From positions 1 through 20,594 of the forward strand of contig CAZZJS010000013.1 in assembly GCA_964654855.1 (NCBI GenBank): 20,594 nucleotides of DNA, in the 5' to 3' direction. A model generated the notes under the pieces. The model was not told where the DNA came from, searched no databases, and saw only the letters and a program-made list of their open reading frames with translations. This DNA comes from JALZUV01 sp964654855. GTDB lineage: Bacteria; Pseudomonadota; Alphaproteobacteria; Rickettsiales; JALZUV01. The translations under genes and the position numbers were made by a program. Below, piece by piece: positions 1 through 6,456 of this stretch; the first letter of the stretch is position 1; every line of letters starts with the position of its first letter.

Positions 1-1
1 C

Positions 2-1123
2 ATGCTTATCGGTGTTCCAAAGGAAATTAAAACTCTAGAGCATCGGGTGGGGCTTGTGCCGTCTTCGGTGAAAGAGCTTGTGCGTCCCGGACATAGCGTG
101 CTTATTGAAACGCAAGCTGGGGCGGGGATTAACTTCTCTGATGCCCATTATGAAGAGGCTGGCGCAGAGATTGTCAGCACACCGCAAGAGGTGTTTGAGC
201 GCGCGGAGATGGTGATTAAGGTGAAGGAGCCTCAGCCTTCCGAAACAGCGATGCTGCGTGAAGGGCAGATTTTGTTTACTTACCTGCATTTGGCAGCGGA
301 TCCTGAGCAAACGCAGGCGCTTATTGGTTCGGGCTGTGTAGCGATCGCCTATGAAACCGTTACAGGTCGCGATGGCATTGGTCTTCCCTTACTAGAGCCA
401 ATGAGCGAGATTGCCGGACGTTTGTCTGTGCAGGTGGGCGCGTATCATCTTCAGAAGCACAAAGGCGGCTTAGGCCGTTTGATCGGCGGCGTGCCGGGCG
501 TAAAGCCGGGTGAGGTCTTGATTATTGGTGGCGGCGTCGCAGGCTTCCATGCCGCGCAGATGGCGACTGGCCTTGGCGCGAATGTCACGATCCTTGAGCG
601 TAATAATGAGCGCATGCGCTATCTGGATGATTATTTCCATGGCCGCGCGAATATTGTCTATTCCAACGCCGATACGCTGGAGCGCGCTGTGGTGGAGGCC
701 GACATGGTGATCGGCGCTGTGTTGATCCCCGGCGCTTCGGCCCCGCGTTTGATTACACGTGATATGCTTGGCACAATGAAGCAGGGCAGTGTTTTGGTGG
801 ATATCGCGATTGACCAAGGTGGCTGTTTTGAAACCAGCCGCGCCACTACACATGATAAGGCGACCTATGAGGTTGATGGCATTATTCATTACTGTGTTGC
901 CAACATGCCGGGCGCTGTGCCTTTGACATCGGCGCTTGCGCTTAATCATTCTGTTTTGCCTTATGCGATGGATTTGGCTAACCAAGGTTGGAAAGAAGCA
1001 CTTATGGCGCGGCCAAATTTCCGGCAGGGCTTAAATGTCTGTTACGGTGAAATCACGCATGAGGGTGTGGCGCAGTCCTTGAATTTGGCCTTTAATCCCG
1101 AGCCAGCAAAATTAGTGGCATAA
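2..1123 (+). CDS. ald: Alanine dehydrogenase
   Basis: NAD-dependent alanine dehydrogenase, which interconverts L-alanine and pyruvate plus ammonia in the cytosol. The 373-residue product matches the usual length of about 371. The N-terminus MLIGVPKEIK is typical of the family. Residues expected at the pyruvate site are present: Arg15 in EHRVGL, Lys75 in IKVKEPQ and His96 in TYLHLAA. The Rossmann NAD-binding loop is IIGGGVAG (about 174-181), and Asp271 in DIAIDQGG fits the catalytic aspartate. The ATG is the second base of the window, so its promoter and ribosome binding site lie outside. The gene looks complete. The next gene is a tRNA with its own promoter, so ald is probably the end of its transcription unit. 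Pyridine nucleotide transhydrogenase subunit alpha shares this fold, but the length and motifs favour Ald. Confidence 0.96.
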   Translation: MLIGVPKEIKTLEHRVGLVPSSVKELVRPGHSVLIETQAGAGINFSDAHYEEAGAEIVSTPQEVFERAEMVIKVKEPQPSETAMLREGQILFTYLHLAADPEQTQALIGSGCVAIAYETVTGRDGIGLPLLEPMSEIAGRLSVQVGAYHLQKHKGGLGRLIGGVPGVKPGEVLIIGGGVAGFHAAQMATGLGANVTILERNNERMRYLDDYFHGRANIVYSNADTLERAVVEADMVIGAVLIPGASAPRLITRDMLGTMKQGSVLVDIAIDQGGCFETSRATTHDKATYEVDGIIHYCVANMPGAVPLTSALALNHSVLPYAMDLANQGWKEALMARPNFRQGLNVCYGEITHEGVAQSLNLAFNPEPAKLVA

Positions 1124-1138
1124 AACGCATAAATTGCG

Positions 1139-1168
1139 TTGACACTATAGCCGAGAATTGATTATAAA
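1139..1168 (+). promoter_or_regulatory. Sigma70-type promoter of tRNA-Asp
   Basis: A perfect TTGACA (1139-1144) is followed 17-18 bp later by TTATAA/TATAAA (1162-1168). Transcription would start near 1175, about 10 bases before the mature tRNA-Asp. The -35 box overlaps the right arm of a short hairpin (AACGCA/TGCGTT, about 1124-1140) that may help end ald transcription. Confidence 0.7.
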
Positions 1169-1185
1169 CCATTCATCTTAAATGC

Positions 1186-1262
1186 GCGGGTGTAGCTCAG
1201 TTGGTTAGAGCGCCGCCCTGTCACGGCGGAGGCCGCGAGTTCGAGTCTCGTCACTCCCGCCA
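1186..1262 (+). tRNA. tRNA-Asp (anticodon GTC)
   Basis: A 77-nt cloverleaf including an encoded CCA (1260-1262). The D arm starts GCTC at 1195. The anticodon stem is CCGCC/GGCGG around loop CTGTCAC, with anticodon GTC at 1220-1222. The T arm is GCGAG/CTCGT around TTCGAGT, and the discriminator is G1259. In the acceptor stem (GCGGGTG with CACTCCC) six of seven pairs form, one of them a G4-U69 wobble. The second pair is a C-C mismatch. Anticodon, T loop and G73 all agree with tRNA-Asp. Confidence 0.95.
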
Positions 1263-1340
1263 CTCTTTTTCTTATCATTTCGTCGTATAAACTCTTGCTC
1301 AAGTGGGCAGGTCTTGCTACTTCTCTATCTCGGATTTTAT

Positions 1341-1414
1341 GCGGATATAGTTCAATGGTAGAACATTAGCCTTCCAAGCTAAATACCCGGGTTCGATTCC
1401 CGGTATCCGCTCCA
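1341..1414 (+). tRNA. tRNA-Gly (anticodon TCC)
   Basis: A 74-nt cloverleaf with encoded CCA. The acceptor GCGGATA/TATCCGC pairs perfectly. The anticodon stem TTAGC/GCTAA carries loop CTTCCAA with anticodon TCC at 1373-1375, and the T arm CCGGG/CCCGG surrounds TTCGATT. The discriminator is T1411. It lies about 80 bp after tRNA-Asp and only 20 bp before gatB, so it is probably cut from a longer transcript. A TTGCTC box (about 1302) could serve as a weak separate promoter, but no convincing -10 follows. Confidence 0.96.
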
Positions 1415-1434
1415 AACTTTCATGGAGTTTTCAA

Positions 1435-2895
1435 ATGAGCGAACCGTATATCATCAAAGGTAATACAGGCGATTGGGAAGTCGTGTTGGGTTTAGAAGTC
1501 CACGCGCAGATCGCGACGACAGCAAAATTATTCTCTGGCTCGGCGACGGAATTTGGTGCGGAACCAAACACGCAAGTGAGCTTCGTTGATGCGGCTATGC
1601 CTGGCATGTTGCCCGTGATTAATGATGTAGCGGTGGAGCAAGCCGTTCGCACGGGTCTTGGCCTGAAAGCGAAAATTAATAATCGTTCTGTGTTTGATCG
1701 TAAAAACTATTTCTATGCGGATTTGCCGCAAGGCTATCAAATTTCACAATTTCTTGATCCTATCGTAGGTGAGGGTACTTTGACGTTGGATATGCCAGAT
1801 GGAAGCGCACGTGATATCGGCATTACCCGCCTGCATATGGAGCAGGACGCCGGTAAATCTATGCATGAACATTCGCCCGACAGCACCTTCATTGACCTCA
1901 ACCGCTCCGGTGTAGCACTCATGGAGATTGTTTCTGAGCCAGATATGCGCACGCCAGAAGAAGCGGCGCTTTATATGAAAAAACTGCGCTCAATTGTGCG
2001 TTACCTCGGCACCTGCGATGGTGATATGGAAAAAGGTTCGATGCGTTGCGATGCCAATGTATCCGTGCGTAAAGTGGGTGATGATAAGCTTGGTACACGT
2101 TGCGAAATTAAAAATTTAAACTCCATGCGTTTTCTACAAAAGGCGATTGAGTTTGAAGCGAATCGCCAAGTAGAGATTCTGGAAGCGGGCGGCGAGATTG
2201 ACCAAGAAACGCGCCTCTATGATTCAACGAAGAATGAAACGCGCAGCATGCGTAGCAAAGCCGATGCGCATGATTATCGCTATTTCCCCGATCCTGATTT
2301 GCTACCGCTCGAATTCTCAGATGAGTTCGTAGAGAAAATCCGTGCTACGTTGCCAGAGCTTCCGGATGATAAAAAACAGCGCTACATTGCTGATATGGGG
2401 CTAACGCCTTATGATGCATCGGTGCTGGTATCGGATAAAGCCTCGGCGGAATATTTTGAGCAAGTGGCTAATGATAATAATTCAAAACTCGCGGCGAATT
2501 GGATGATATCGGAGCTTTTTGCGCGCCTCAATAAGTTGGAAAAGAATATCGAAGAATCTCCCGTTACACCGCAAGCCTTTGGTGGGCTGTTGGAGTTGAT
2601 GGAAGATAACACCATCTCCGGTAAGATCGCCAAAGATGTGCTGGATAAAATGTTTGAAACCGGTGCTGATGCGGCCACGATTGTGGAAGAAGAAGGGCTT
2701 AAACAGGTCACTGATACTGGAGCAATTGAGGCGATGGTGGATGAAGTCCTCACCGCCAATGCCGATAAAGTTGAAGCCTATAAAGGCGGCCAAGAAAAGC
2801 TATTCGGCTTCTTCGTAGGGCAGGTGATGAAGGCTTCACAAGGCAAGGCGAATCCGCAAGCCGTGAATGAGGTGCTTAAGGCGAAGCTTTCGTAA
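1435..2895 (+). CDS. gatB: Asp-tRNA(Asn)/Glu-tRNA(Gln) amidotransferase subunit B
   Basis: GatB of the GatCAB complex. It phosphorylates the misacylated Glu-tRNA(Gln) or Asp-tRNA(Asn) and accepts ammonia channelled from GatA to make Gln-tRNA or Asn-tRNA. The protein is 486 residues, the usual size. Visible family blocks are VVLGLEVHAQ (about 16-25), FYADLPQGYQISQ (about 93-105), HMEQDAGKS (about 134-142), and the GatB signature DLNRSGVALMEIVSEPD (about 154-170). The variant V-A-L, where many bacteria have V-P-L, is common in alphaproteobacteria. The C-terminal third (about 335-484) fits the YqeY-like tRNA-binding tail. GGAG at 1424-1427, 7 nt before the ATG, supports the start. Neither gatA nor gatC is adjacent, so the subunits are split in this genome. 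An intrinsic terminator follows directly. Confidence 0.97.
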   Translation: MSEPYIIKGNTGDWEVVLGLEVHAQIATTAKLFSGSATEFGAEPNTQVSFVDAAMPGMLPVINDVAVEQAVRTGLGLKAKINNRSVFDRKNYFYADLPQGYQISQFLDPIVGEGTLTLDMPDGSARDIGITRLHMEQDAGKSMHEHSPDSTFIDLNRSGVALMEIVSEPDMRTPEEAALYMKKLRSIVRYLGTCDGDMEKGSMRCDANVSVRKVGDDKLGTRCEIKNLNSMRFLQKAIEFEANRQVEILEAGGEIDQETRLYDSTKNETRSMRSKADAHDYRYFPDPDLLPLEFSDEFVEKIRATLPELPDDKKQRYIADMGLTPYDASVLVSDKASAEYFEQVANDNNSKLAANWMISELFARLNKLEKNIEESPVTPQAFGGLLELMEDNTISGKIAKDVLDKMFETGADAATIVEEEGLKQVTDTGAIEAMVDEVLTANADKVEAYKGGQEKLFGFFVGQVMKASQGKANPQAVNEVLKAKLS

Positions 2896-2900
2896 TTAGT

Positions 2901-2938
2901 AAATTCTCGCAAGCGGCTTAGCGTGAATTTTCTTTTTT
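2901..2938 (+). terminator. Intrinsic terminator of gatB
   Basis: The stem is AAATTC/GAATTT, a T-T mismatch, CGC/GCG and AAG/CTT, with loop CGG. It is followed by a T-rich tract (TTTTCTTTTTT) a few bases after the gatB stop. This separates gatB from the unit that follows. Confidence 0.75.
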
Positions 2939-2943
2939 ACTAT

Positions 2944-2974
2944 CTTGAAATGATAATGTAGCTAACTACATTAT
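2944..2974 (+). promoter_or_regulatory. Promoter candidate overlapping a perfect inverted repeat
   Basis: Two signals are superimposed. CTTGAA (2944-2949) is followed after 14 nt by AACTACAT (2964-2971), the same spacing as the htpG and groESL heat-shock promoters in this window, and it shares CTACAT with the groESL one. A sigma70 reading is also possible (TTGAAA, 18 nt, CATTAT). ATAATGTAG (2953-2961) and CTACATTAT (2966-2974) form a perfect 9-bp inverted repeat with spacer CTAA, placed like an operator inside the promoter. No T-tract follows, so it is not an obvious terminator. Confidence 0.4.
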
Positions 2975-3013
2975 TTATGCGTACTAGTTGTATGTAGAAA
3001 AAGGAGGTCTTTT

Positions 3014-3034
3014 ATGGCCAAATTTTTGAAATAG
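3014..3034 (+). CDS. Six-codon ORF (MAKFLK) behind a perfect Shine-Dalgarno
   Basis: AAAGGAGGT (3000-3008) is a full-length match to the expected anti-Shine-Dalgarno of 16S rRNA. It lies about 6 nt before an ATG that opens only MAKFLK and then TAG. The ribosome site is the strongest in the window, yet the ORF has six codons. It could be a leader peptide, a translated marker of a small RNA, or the surviving start of a decayed gene. Continuing in frame gives more stops within 40 codons and nothing recognisable. No function can be assigned. Confidence refers to it being translated. Confidence 0.35.
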   Translation: MAKFLK

Positions 3035-3124
3035 GCGCGCCTAGATTACTCCGATAGAATTATTTAGTGGCTGAGATTGGACAACTTGGAACTAAAGAAG
3101 AGTCCGAATAGTTTGGGATAAATT

Positions 3125-3150
3125 AAAAGACAGACCTTGAGTCGTCTTTT
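3125..3150 (+). terminator. Terminator-like hairpin
   Basis: AAAAGAC (3125-3131) plus GAC (3133-3135) pair with GTC (3141-3143) plus GTCTTTT (3144-3150), with one bulged A and loop CTTGA. The T-run is only four bases and belongs to the stem, so termination may be partial. Confidence 0.45.
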
Positions 3151-3156
3151 CGTGAA

Positions 3157-3194
3157 GCAGGAGCCCCACTTTGTCCAAGTGGATAAGCTCCTGC
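3157..3194 (+). other. Large two-part hairpin before the htpG promoter
   Basis: GCAGGAGC (3157-3164) pairs perfectly with GCTCCTGC (3187-3194). Inside, CCACTT (3166-3171) pairs with AAGTGG (3177-3182), leaving loop TGTCC. In total 14 bp form with an asymmetric internal loop. There is no T-tract after it. Part of its apex (TTGTCCAA, 3171-3178) is also complementary to TTGGACAA at 3077-3084, so an alternative fold with upstream RNA is possible. It lies upstream of the htpG promoter and so is not in the main htpG mRNA. Confidence 0.55.
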
Positions 3195-3224
3195 CGCGTC
3201 TTATAAAAGTATATTTTTATGAAC

Positions 3225-3252
3225 CTTGAAATCTTGAGTAACTGCCCCATAT
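3225..3252 (+). promoter_or_regulatory. RpoH (sigma32) heat-shock promoter of htpG
   Basis: CTTGAA (3225-3230), a 14-nt spacer, then CCCCATAT (3245-3252): a near-perfect match to the classical heat-shock consensus. Transcription would begin near 3259, giving a 5' leader of about 20 nt. This is too short for a ROSE-type RNA thermometer. Confidence 0.88.
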
Positions 3253-3279
3253 CACCCTTAACAAAATAATGAGGGTGAG

Positions 3280-5190
3280 ATGGCTGACGCTAAAACTGAT
3301 AAAAAGACCGAATCTAAAGTAGAAAAACACGAATTCAGCGCGGAGATTTCCAAAGTGCTGAAGCTGATGATTCATTCGCTTTACACCAATAAAGATATTT
3401 TCCTGCGTGAGCTGATTTCCAATGCATCGGATGCGTGTGACAAGCTGCGTTATCAGGCGCTTTCTAACGATAAATTGCTGGGTAAAGATGCGGAGCTTAA
3501 AATTGCCATTTCGGCCAGTGAAGGTGAACGCACACTGACCATTCGCGATAATGGTATCGGTATGAATCGTGATGATTTGGTGAATAATCTGGGCACGATT
3601 GCAAAGTCAGGCACGGGTGAGTTTATGGAAGCACTCACGGGCGATGCGGCGAAAGATACATCACTGATTGGTCAGTTTGGTGTGGGTTTCTATGCAGCCT
3701 ATATGGTGGCAGATAAAGTGACCGTTCGCTCACTTAAAGCGGGTGAGAAAGAGGCCTGGGCATGGGAGTCTGAAGGCGAAGGCGAGTTCACGCTAGAACC
3801 GGTGAACGACGAGTTCACGCGTGGTACGGAAATCACCCTCCACCTGCGTGCCGATGCAGAAGAATATGCCGATAAGCATCGTATCAGCCATATCGCGCAG
3901 ACTTATTCTGACCATATTAGTTTCCCGATTGAGTTCATGGATGAAGAGGGGGAGAGCAATCAACTCAATGAAGCCGCGGCGCTCTGGACGCGCGCGACTA
4001 AAGATATTGATGATGAGCAATATAAAGAATTTTATAACCATGTCGCGCATCAGCCCGATGAGCCGTGGGCGACCTTGCATAATAAAATTGAGGGTAATCT
4101 CAGCTATACGAATTTGCTGTTTATTCCTTCCATGCAGCCATTTGATTTGTTCAATCAGGAGCGTCGCCGTCGCGTGAAGCTTTATGTGAAACGCGTGTTC
4201 ATTACGGATGAAAATGTGGAGATTGTGCCCGCTTATTTGCGCTTCCTGCGCGGGGTGGTGGATAGTGAAGATCTGCCACTGAATATCAGTCGTGAGACCT
4301 TGCAGGATAACCCAATGTTGCAAAAGATTCAGGATTCTATCACCAAAAAAGTGCTGACGACATTGAAGAAGAAGTCGGAAAAAGAACCAGAAGAATATAC
4401 GAAATTCTGGGATAATTTTGGTGCGGTGCTGAAAGAGGGACTGTGCGAACAGAACCAGATGAAGGAACGCATTTTAGAAACTTGCATGTTCGATATGTCG
4501 GAAGGCGAGTCTACGACCACGTTGGATGCTTATGTTGAAAACATGAAGGAAGATCAAAATACGATTTATTATCTGACGGGCGAGAAGCTGGAAACCTTAC
4601 GCCATCACCCGCAATTAGAAGGCTTTAAGAAGCACGGTATTAATGTGCTGTTGTTGCATGACCATGTCGATGACTTCTGGGTGAATGTGGTGAATGAATA
4701 TAAAGGCAAGCAATTCAAGTCTGTCACGAAAGCCAGTAACGACCTCGATAAATATGCGAGCGAAGATAAAGCCGAGGACAAGCCAGAAGACGAAAAAGAG
4801 ACCAGCCAAATGGAGGTGCTAACCGCCATGCTGCAGGAAATTTATGGCGAATCGGTCAAGCAAGTGCGCACGACTAATAAGCTATCGGAAAGTCCGGTAT
4901 GTTTGGCAGTGGGCGAGGGCGATATGGATATTCGTATGGAACGCTTCATGCGTGAGAACAAGCAATTGCCTGATACGGCTTATGCAAAAATTCTAGAAAT
5001 TAACCCTGATCATCAAGTGATTAAAGCGCTGGCTGAGAATATTGGCGAGCAAGGTCGTAATGCCAAAGCGGAAGATATGGCGTGGCTATTGCTAGATCAA
5101 GCGAAGATTACGGAAGGTGAAGAAATATCTGACCCTGCGGCGTTCTCGCGCCGTTTAACACAGTTCCTAACGAGCGGACTAGCGGCTTAG
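3280..5190 (+). CDS. htpG: Molecular chaperone HtpG (Hsp90)
   Basis: Cytosolic Hsp90-family ATP-dependent chaperone that remodels client proteins as a homodimer. The 636 residues compare with 624 in E. coli. The N-terminal GHKL ATPase is clear: ELISNASDACDKLRY (about 44-58) with the catalytic Glu and the Mg-binding Asn, DNGIGM (about 90-95), GTIAKSGT (about 105-112) and the lid motif GQFGVGFYAAYM (about 131-142). The middle domain includes LPLNISRETLQ. A Lys/Glu/Asp-rich linker at about 490-510 precedes the dimerisation domain. GAGGGTGAG just before the ATG supplies the ribosome binding site. Its heat-shock promoter lies 28 bp upstream. The stop overlaps the stop of the convergent iron permease gene by 4 bp. 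Confidence 0.98.
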   Translation: MADAKTDKKTESKVEKHEFSAEISKVLKLMIHSLYTNKDIFLRELISNASDACDKLRYQALSNDKLLGKDAELKIAISASEGERTLTIRDNGIGMNRDDLVNNLGTIAKSGTGEFMEALTGDAAKDTSLIGQFGVGFYAAYMVADKVTVRSLKAGEKEAWAWESEGEGEFTLEPVNDEFTRGTEITLHLRADAEEYADKHRISHIAQTYSDHISFPIEFMDEEGESNQLNEAAALWTRATKDIDDEQYKEFYNHVAHQPDEPWATLHNKIEGNLSYTNLLFIPSMQPFDLFNQERRRRVKLYVKRVFITDENVEIVPAYLRFLRGVVDSEDLPLNISRETLQDNPMLQKIQDSITKKVLTTLKKKSEKEPEEYTKFWDNFGAVLKEGLCEQNQMKERILETCMFDMSEGESTTTLDAYVENMKEDQNTIYYLTGEKLETLRHHPQLEGFKKHGINVLLLHDHVDDFWVNVVNEYKGKQFKSVTKASNDLDKYASEDKAEDKPEDEKETSQMEVLTAMLQEIYGESVKQVRTTNKLSESPVCLAVGEGDMDIRMERFMRENKQLPDTAYAKILEINPDHQVIKALAENIGEQGRNAKAEDMAWLLLDQAKITEGEEISDPAAFSRRLTQFLTSGLAA

Positions 5191-6014
5191 GCCCGTAGCA
5201 CCTTCGGGTATAGGGAGTCACGTTTTTTGAGACTTGCTTGGCTATATTTTAGGCCAGCATAGATGAGGGTTAGTGTTGCTACATAGACTATCAACTCAAT
5301 GCCAGATGGGGTGGCGTTATAACCTAATAACACGCCTAAGCTTTCGCCGAGGATACTCTCATTGCTGATAAAGGCGCTGCTATCCCATAGTTGATAGCCA
5401 AATTCAGGCACGATTCCTACCATGGCGAGGTAATAGACGCCTTTAGCGGCCAAGCCTGCAGCGAGAAAGGTGAGAAGTATGCTGGTGATGCTAAGGAAGT
5501 GACGGGCGAAAAGCTTAATCATGCCCAGATAGAAGAGTGTACCGATGATTGCGCCGCCGATCAGACCGATCACGGCACCTTCGCCAATTTCAAACCATGT
5601 GGTGCCTTGAGCGTGTGCACCGAAAGAGAAGAGCACCATCTCTGCACCTTCACGAAATACGGCCAGCGCGATGATAGTGAACAGCACCCACATAGAGCCG
5701 TTGCTAGCGGCATTTTTGATATTTTGAGAAAGCTCGCGACCATGCACGCGCATCCAAATTGCCGTCCAGCCGATCATGGCGGCGGCGGTGATCAAGATGC
5801 CGGCATTGAGGATTTCCTGCCCCATACCATCGGCCATACTGCTGATAGTGCTGGTGAATGCAGCGATAATACCAGCGCCGGCAGCACCGGCTAACATACC
5901 ACCCCAAATGTAAGGTGCGCGACCGGCAAGGCCGCGTGTCGCGGCGAGCATAACGCTGATAATGAGCGCGATTTCAAAAACTTCTCGCAGAACAAAAATA
6001 GATACGCCGTACAT
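5187..6014 (-). CDS. FTR1-family high-affinity iron permease
   Basis: Inner-membrane iron permease of the FTR1/EfeU/FtrC family, which takes up ferric iron after ferrous iron is oxidised on the periplasmic side. The protein has 275 residues and about seven hydrophobic segments. Both iron-ligating R-E-x-x-E motifs are present: REVFE (10-14) in the first membrane helix and REGAE (121-125) in the fourth. It starts 3 nt after the cupredoxin stop, so the two are surely co-transcribed and probably translationally linked. FtrA/P19-type and FtrD ferredoxin-type partners of the Brucella/Bordetella FtrABCD system, and the EfeB peroxidase, are not in the window. The operon therefore looks like a reduced two-component version. 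Which subfamily it belongs to is uncertain. Confidence 0.92.
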   Translation of the reverse strand: MYGVSIFVLREVFEIALIISVMLAATRGLAGRAPYIWGGMLAGAAGAGIIAAFTSTISSMADGMGQEILNAGILITAAAMIGWTAIWMRVHGRELSQNIKNAASNGSMWVLFTIIALAVFREGAEMVLFSFGAHAQGTTWFEIGEGAVIGLIGGAIIGTLFYLGMIKLFARHFLSITSILLTFLAAGLAAKGVYYLAMVGIVPEFGYQLWDSSAFISNESILGESLGVLLGYNATPSGIELIVYVATLTLIYAGLKYSQASLKKRDSLYPKVLRA

Positions 6015-6017
6015 TGT

Positions 6018-6338
6018 TTATTCGACCTTTAGAATGCCTTGAGTGGTGTCTAGGTTAAATTCATCGAAGAATTTATACTCGCCAGGTTCCAGCGGTGGGA
6101 TGAAAATATTGGCTTGGCTATTACCAGGAAGAATTTTCTCACGGCGGAAATCATCGCTTTCAAATTCCGCAGGAGTGGGATCTTCATTTTTCACCAATAG
6201 TTTCACTCTAGTATTGGCCGGAACGGTAAGTGTTTCGGGAATGAACTTATGATCCTTAATCGTGATTTCGCGTTTTTCCATCGCCTGTGCGTTGAAGGCG
6301 AAGAAAAGAAGGGTGAGTGCGGTGAGTAGAATTTTCAT
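6018..6338 (-). CDS. Periplasmic cupredoxin-like protein of the iron-uptake operon
   Basis: Small exported protein of 106 residues. I chose the internal ATG at 6338 because GGAG lies 7 nt before it and it opens a clean signal peptide (MKILLTALTLLFFAFNAQA, about 1-19). A longer in-frame start at 6389 would put the signal behind extra residues and run into the palindromic operator. The mature part (ITIKDHKFIPETLTVPAN, then LLVKNEDPTPAEFES and ending GEYKFFDEFNLDTTQGILKV) has the beta-sandwich pattern of cupredoxins such as FtrB and the EfeO N-terminal domain. The mature protein has no cysteine, so a classical type 1 copper site is absent. Acidic residues may bind metal instead, as proposed for EfeO-type domains. 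It is first in the operon with the FTR1 permease and probably hands iron to it. Confidence 0.85.
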   Translation of the reverse strand: MKILLTALTLLFFAFNAQAMEKREITIKDHKFIPETLTVPANTRVKLLVKNEDPTPAEFESDDFRREKILPGNSQANIFIPPLEPGEYKFFDEFNLDTTQGILKVE

Positions 6339-6353
6339 AAGTGTCTCCATTTC

Positions 6354-6394
6354 GGAGAGGAGTGTAGCGTAACTGAGAATCACTTGCAAGTGAT
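6354..6394 (-). promoter_or_regulatory. Promoter with palindromic operator (iron operon)
   Basis: ATCACTTGCAAGTGAT (6379-6394) is a perfect 16-bp palindrome. Read on the minus strand, its centre supplies a -35 box TTGCAA, followed after 17 nt by TACACT as -10. The plus-strand context TGAGAATCACTTGCAA resembles Fur boxes of the GAGAAT-type. A dimeric repressor sitting on the -35 box of an iron-uptake operon fits Fur-like control. Which regulator binds is inference. Confidence 0.6.
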
Positions 6395-6409
6395 GGTGGG
6401 ATTAAACTT

Positions 6410-6440
6410 TTGTCATTTTTCTAGTCGAATTCCATAAAAT
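6410..6440 (+). promoter_or_regulatory. Weak promoter candidate for the DUF389 gene
   Basis: TTGTCA (6410-6415) is followed by CATAAA (17 nt) or TAAAAT (19 nt, 6435-6440), about 17 bp before the ATG. Spacing or match is imperfect in either reading. No Shine-Dalgarno is seen before the ATG at 6457. Confidence 0.35.
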
Positions 6441-6456
6441 ACGCTAAATCATAGGC

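Larger units (their letters stand above)
2980..3150 (+). ncRNA. Candidate small RNA or leader transcript of about 170 nt
   Basis: This is inferred from boundaries only: a promoter candidate ending near 2974 and a terminator-like hairpin ending at 3150. Between them are the perfect Shine-Dalgarno, the six-codon ORF and about 90 nt with no longer ORF. I do not recognise an Rfam-type family; 4.5S, tmRNA and 6S signatures were looked for and not seen. Transcript ends are estimates. Confidence 0.3.

Noticed and set aside
470..985. 171-codon minus-strand ORF opposite ald
   Set aside because: Shadow of a highly conserved enzyme gene; composition is Arg/His/Cys-rich as expected for antisense frames.
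3014..3228. Decayed protein gene following MAKFLK
   Set aside because: Reading through the stops gives no recognisable sequence, and three stops in about 70 codons is what chance predicts.
3253..3279. ROSE-type RNA thermometer before htpG
   Set aside because: The leader from the RpoH promoter is only about 20 nt, too short for the multi-hairpin ROSE fold.
6339..6389. Longer start for the cupredoxin at 6389
   Set aside because: It would add 17 residues before a normal signal peptide and overlap the promoter palindrome; the internal ATG has a proper GGAG.
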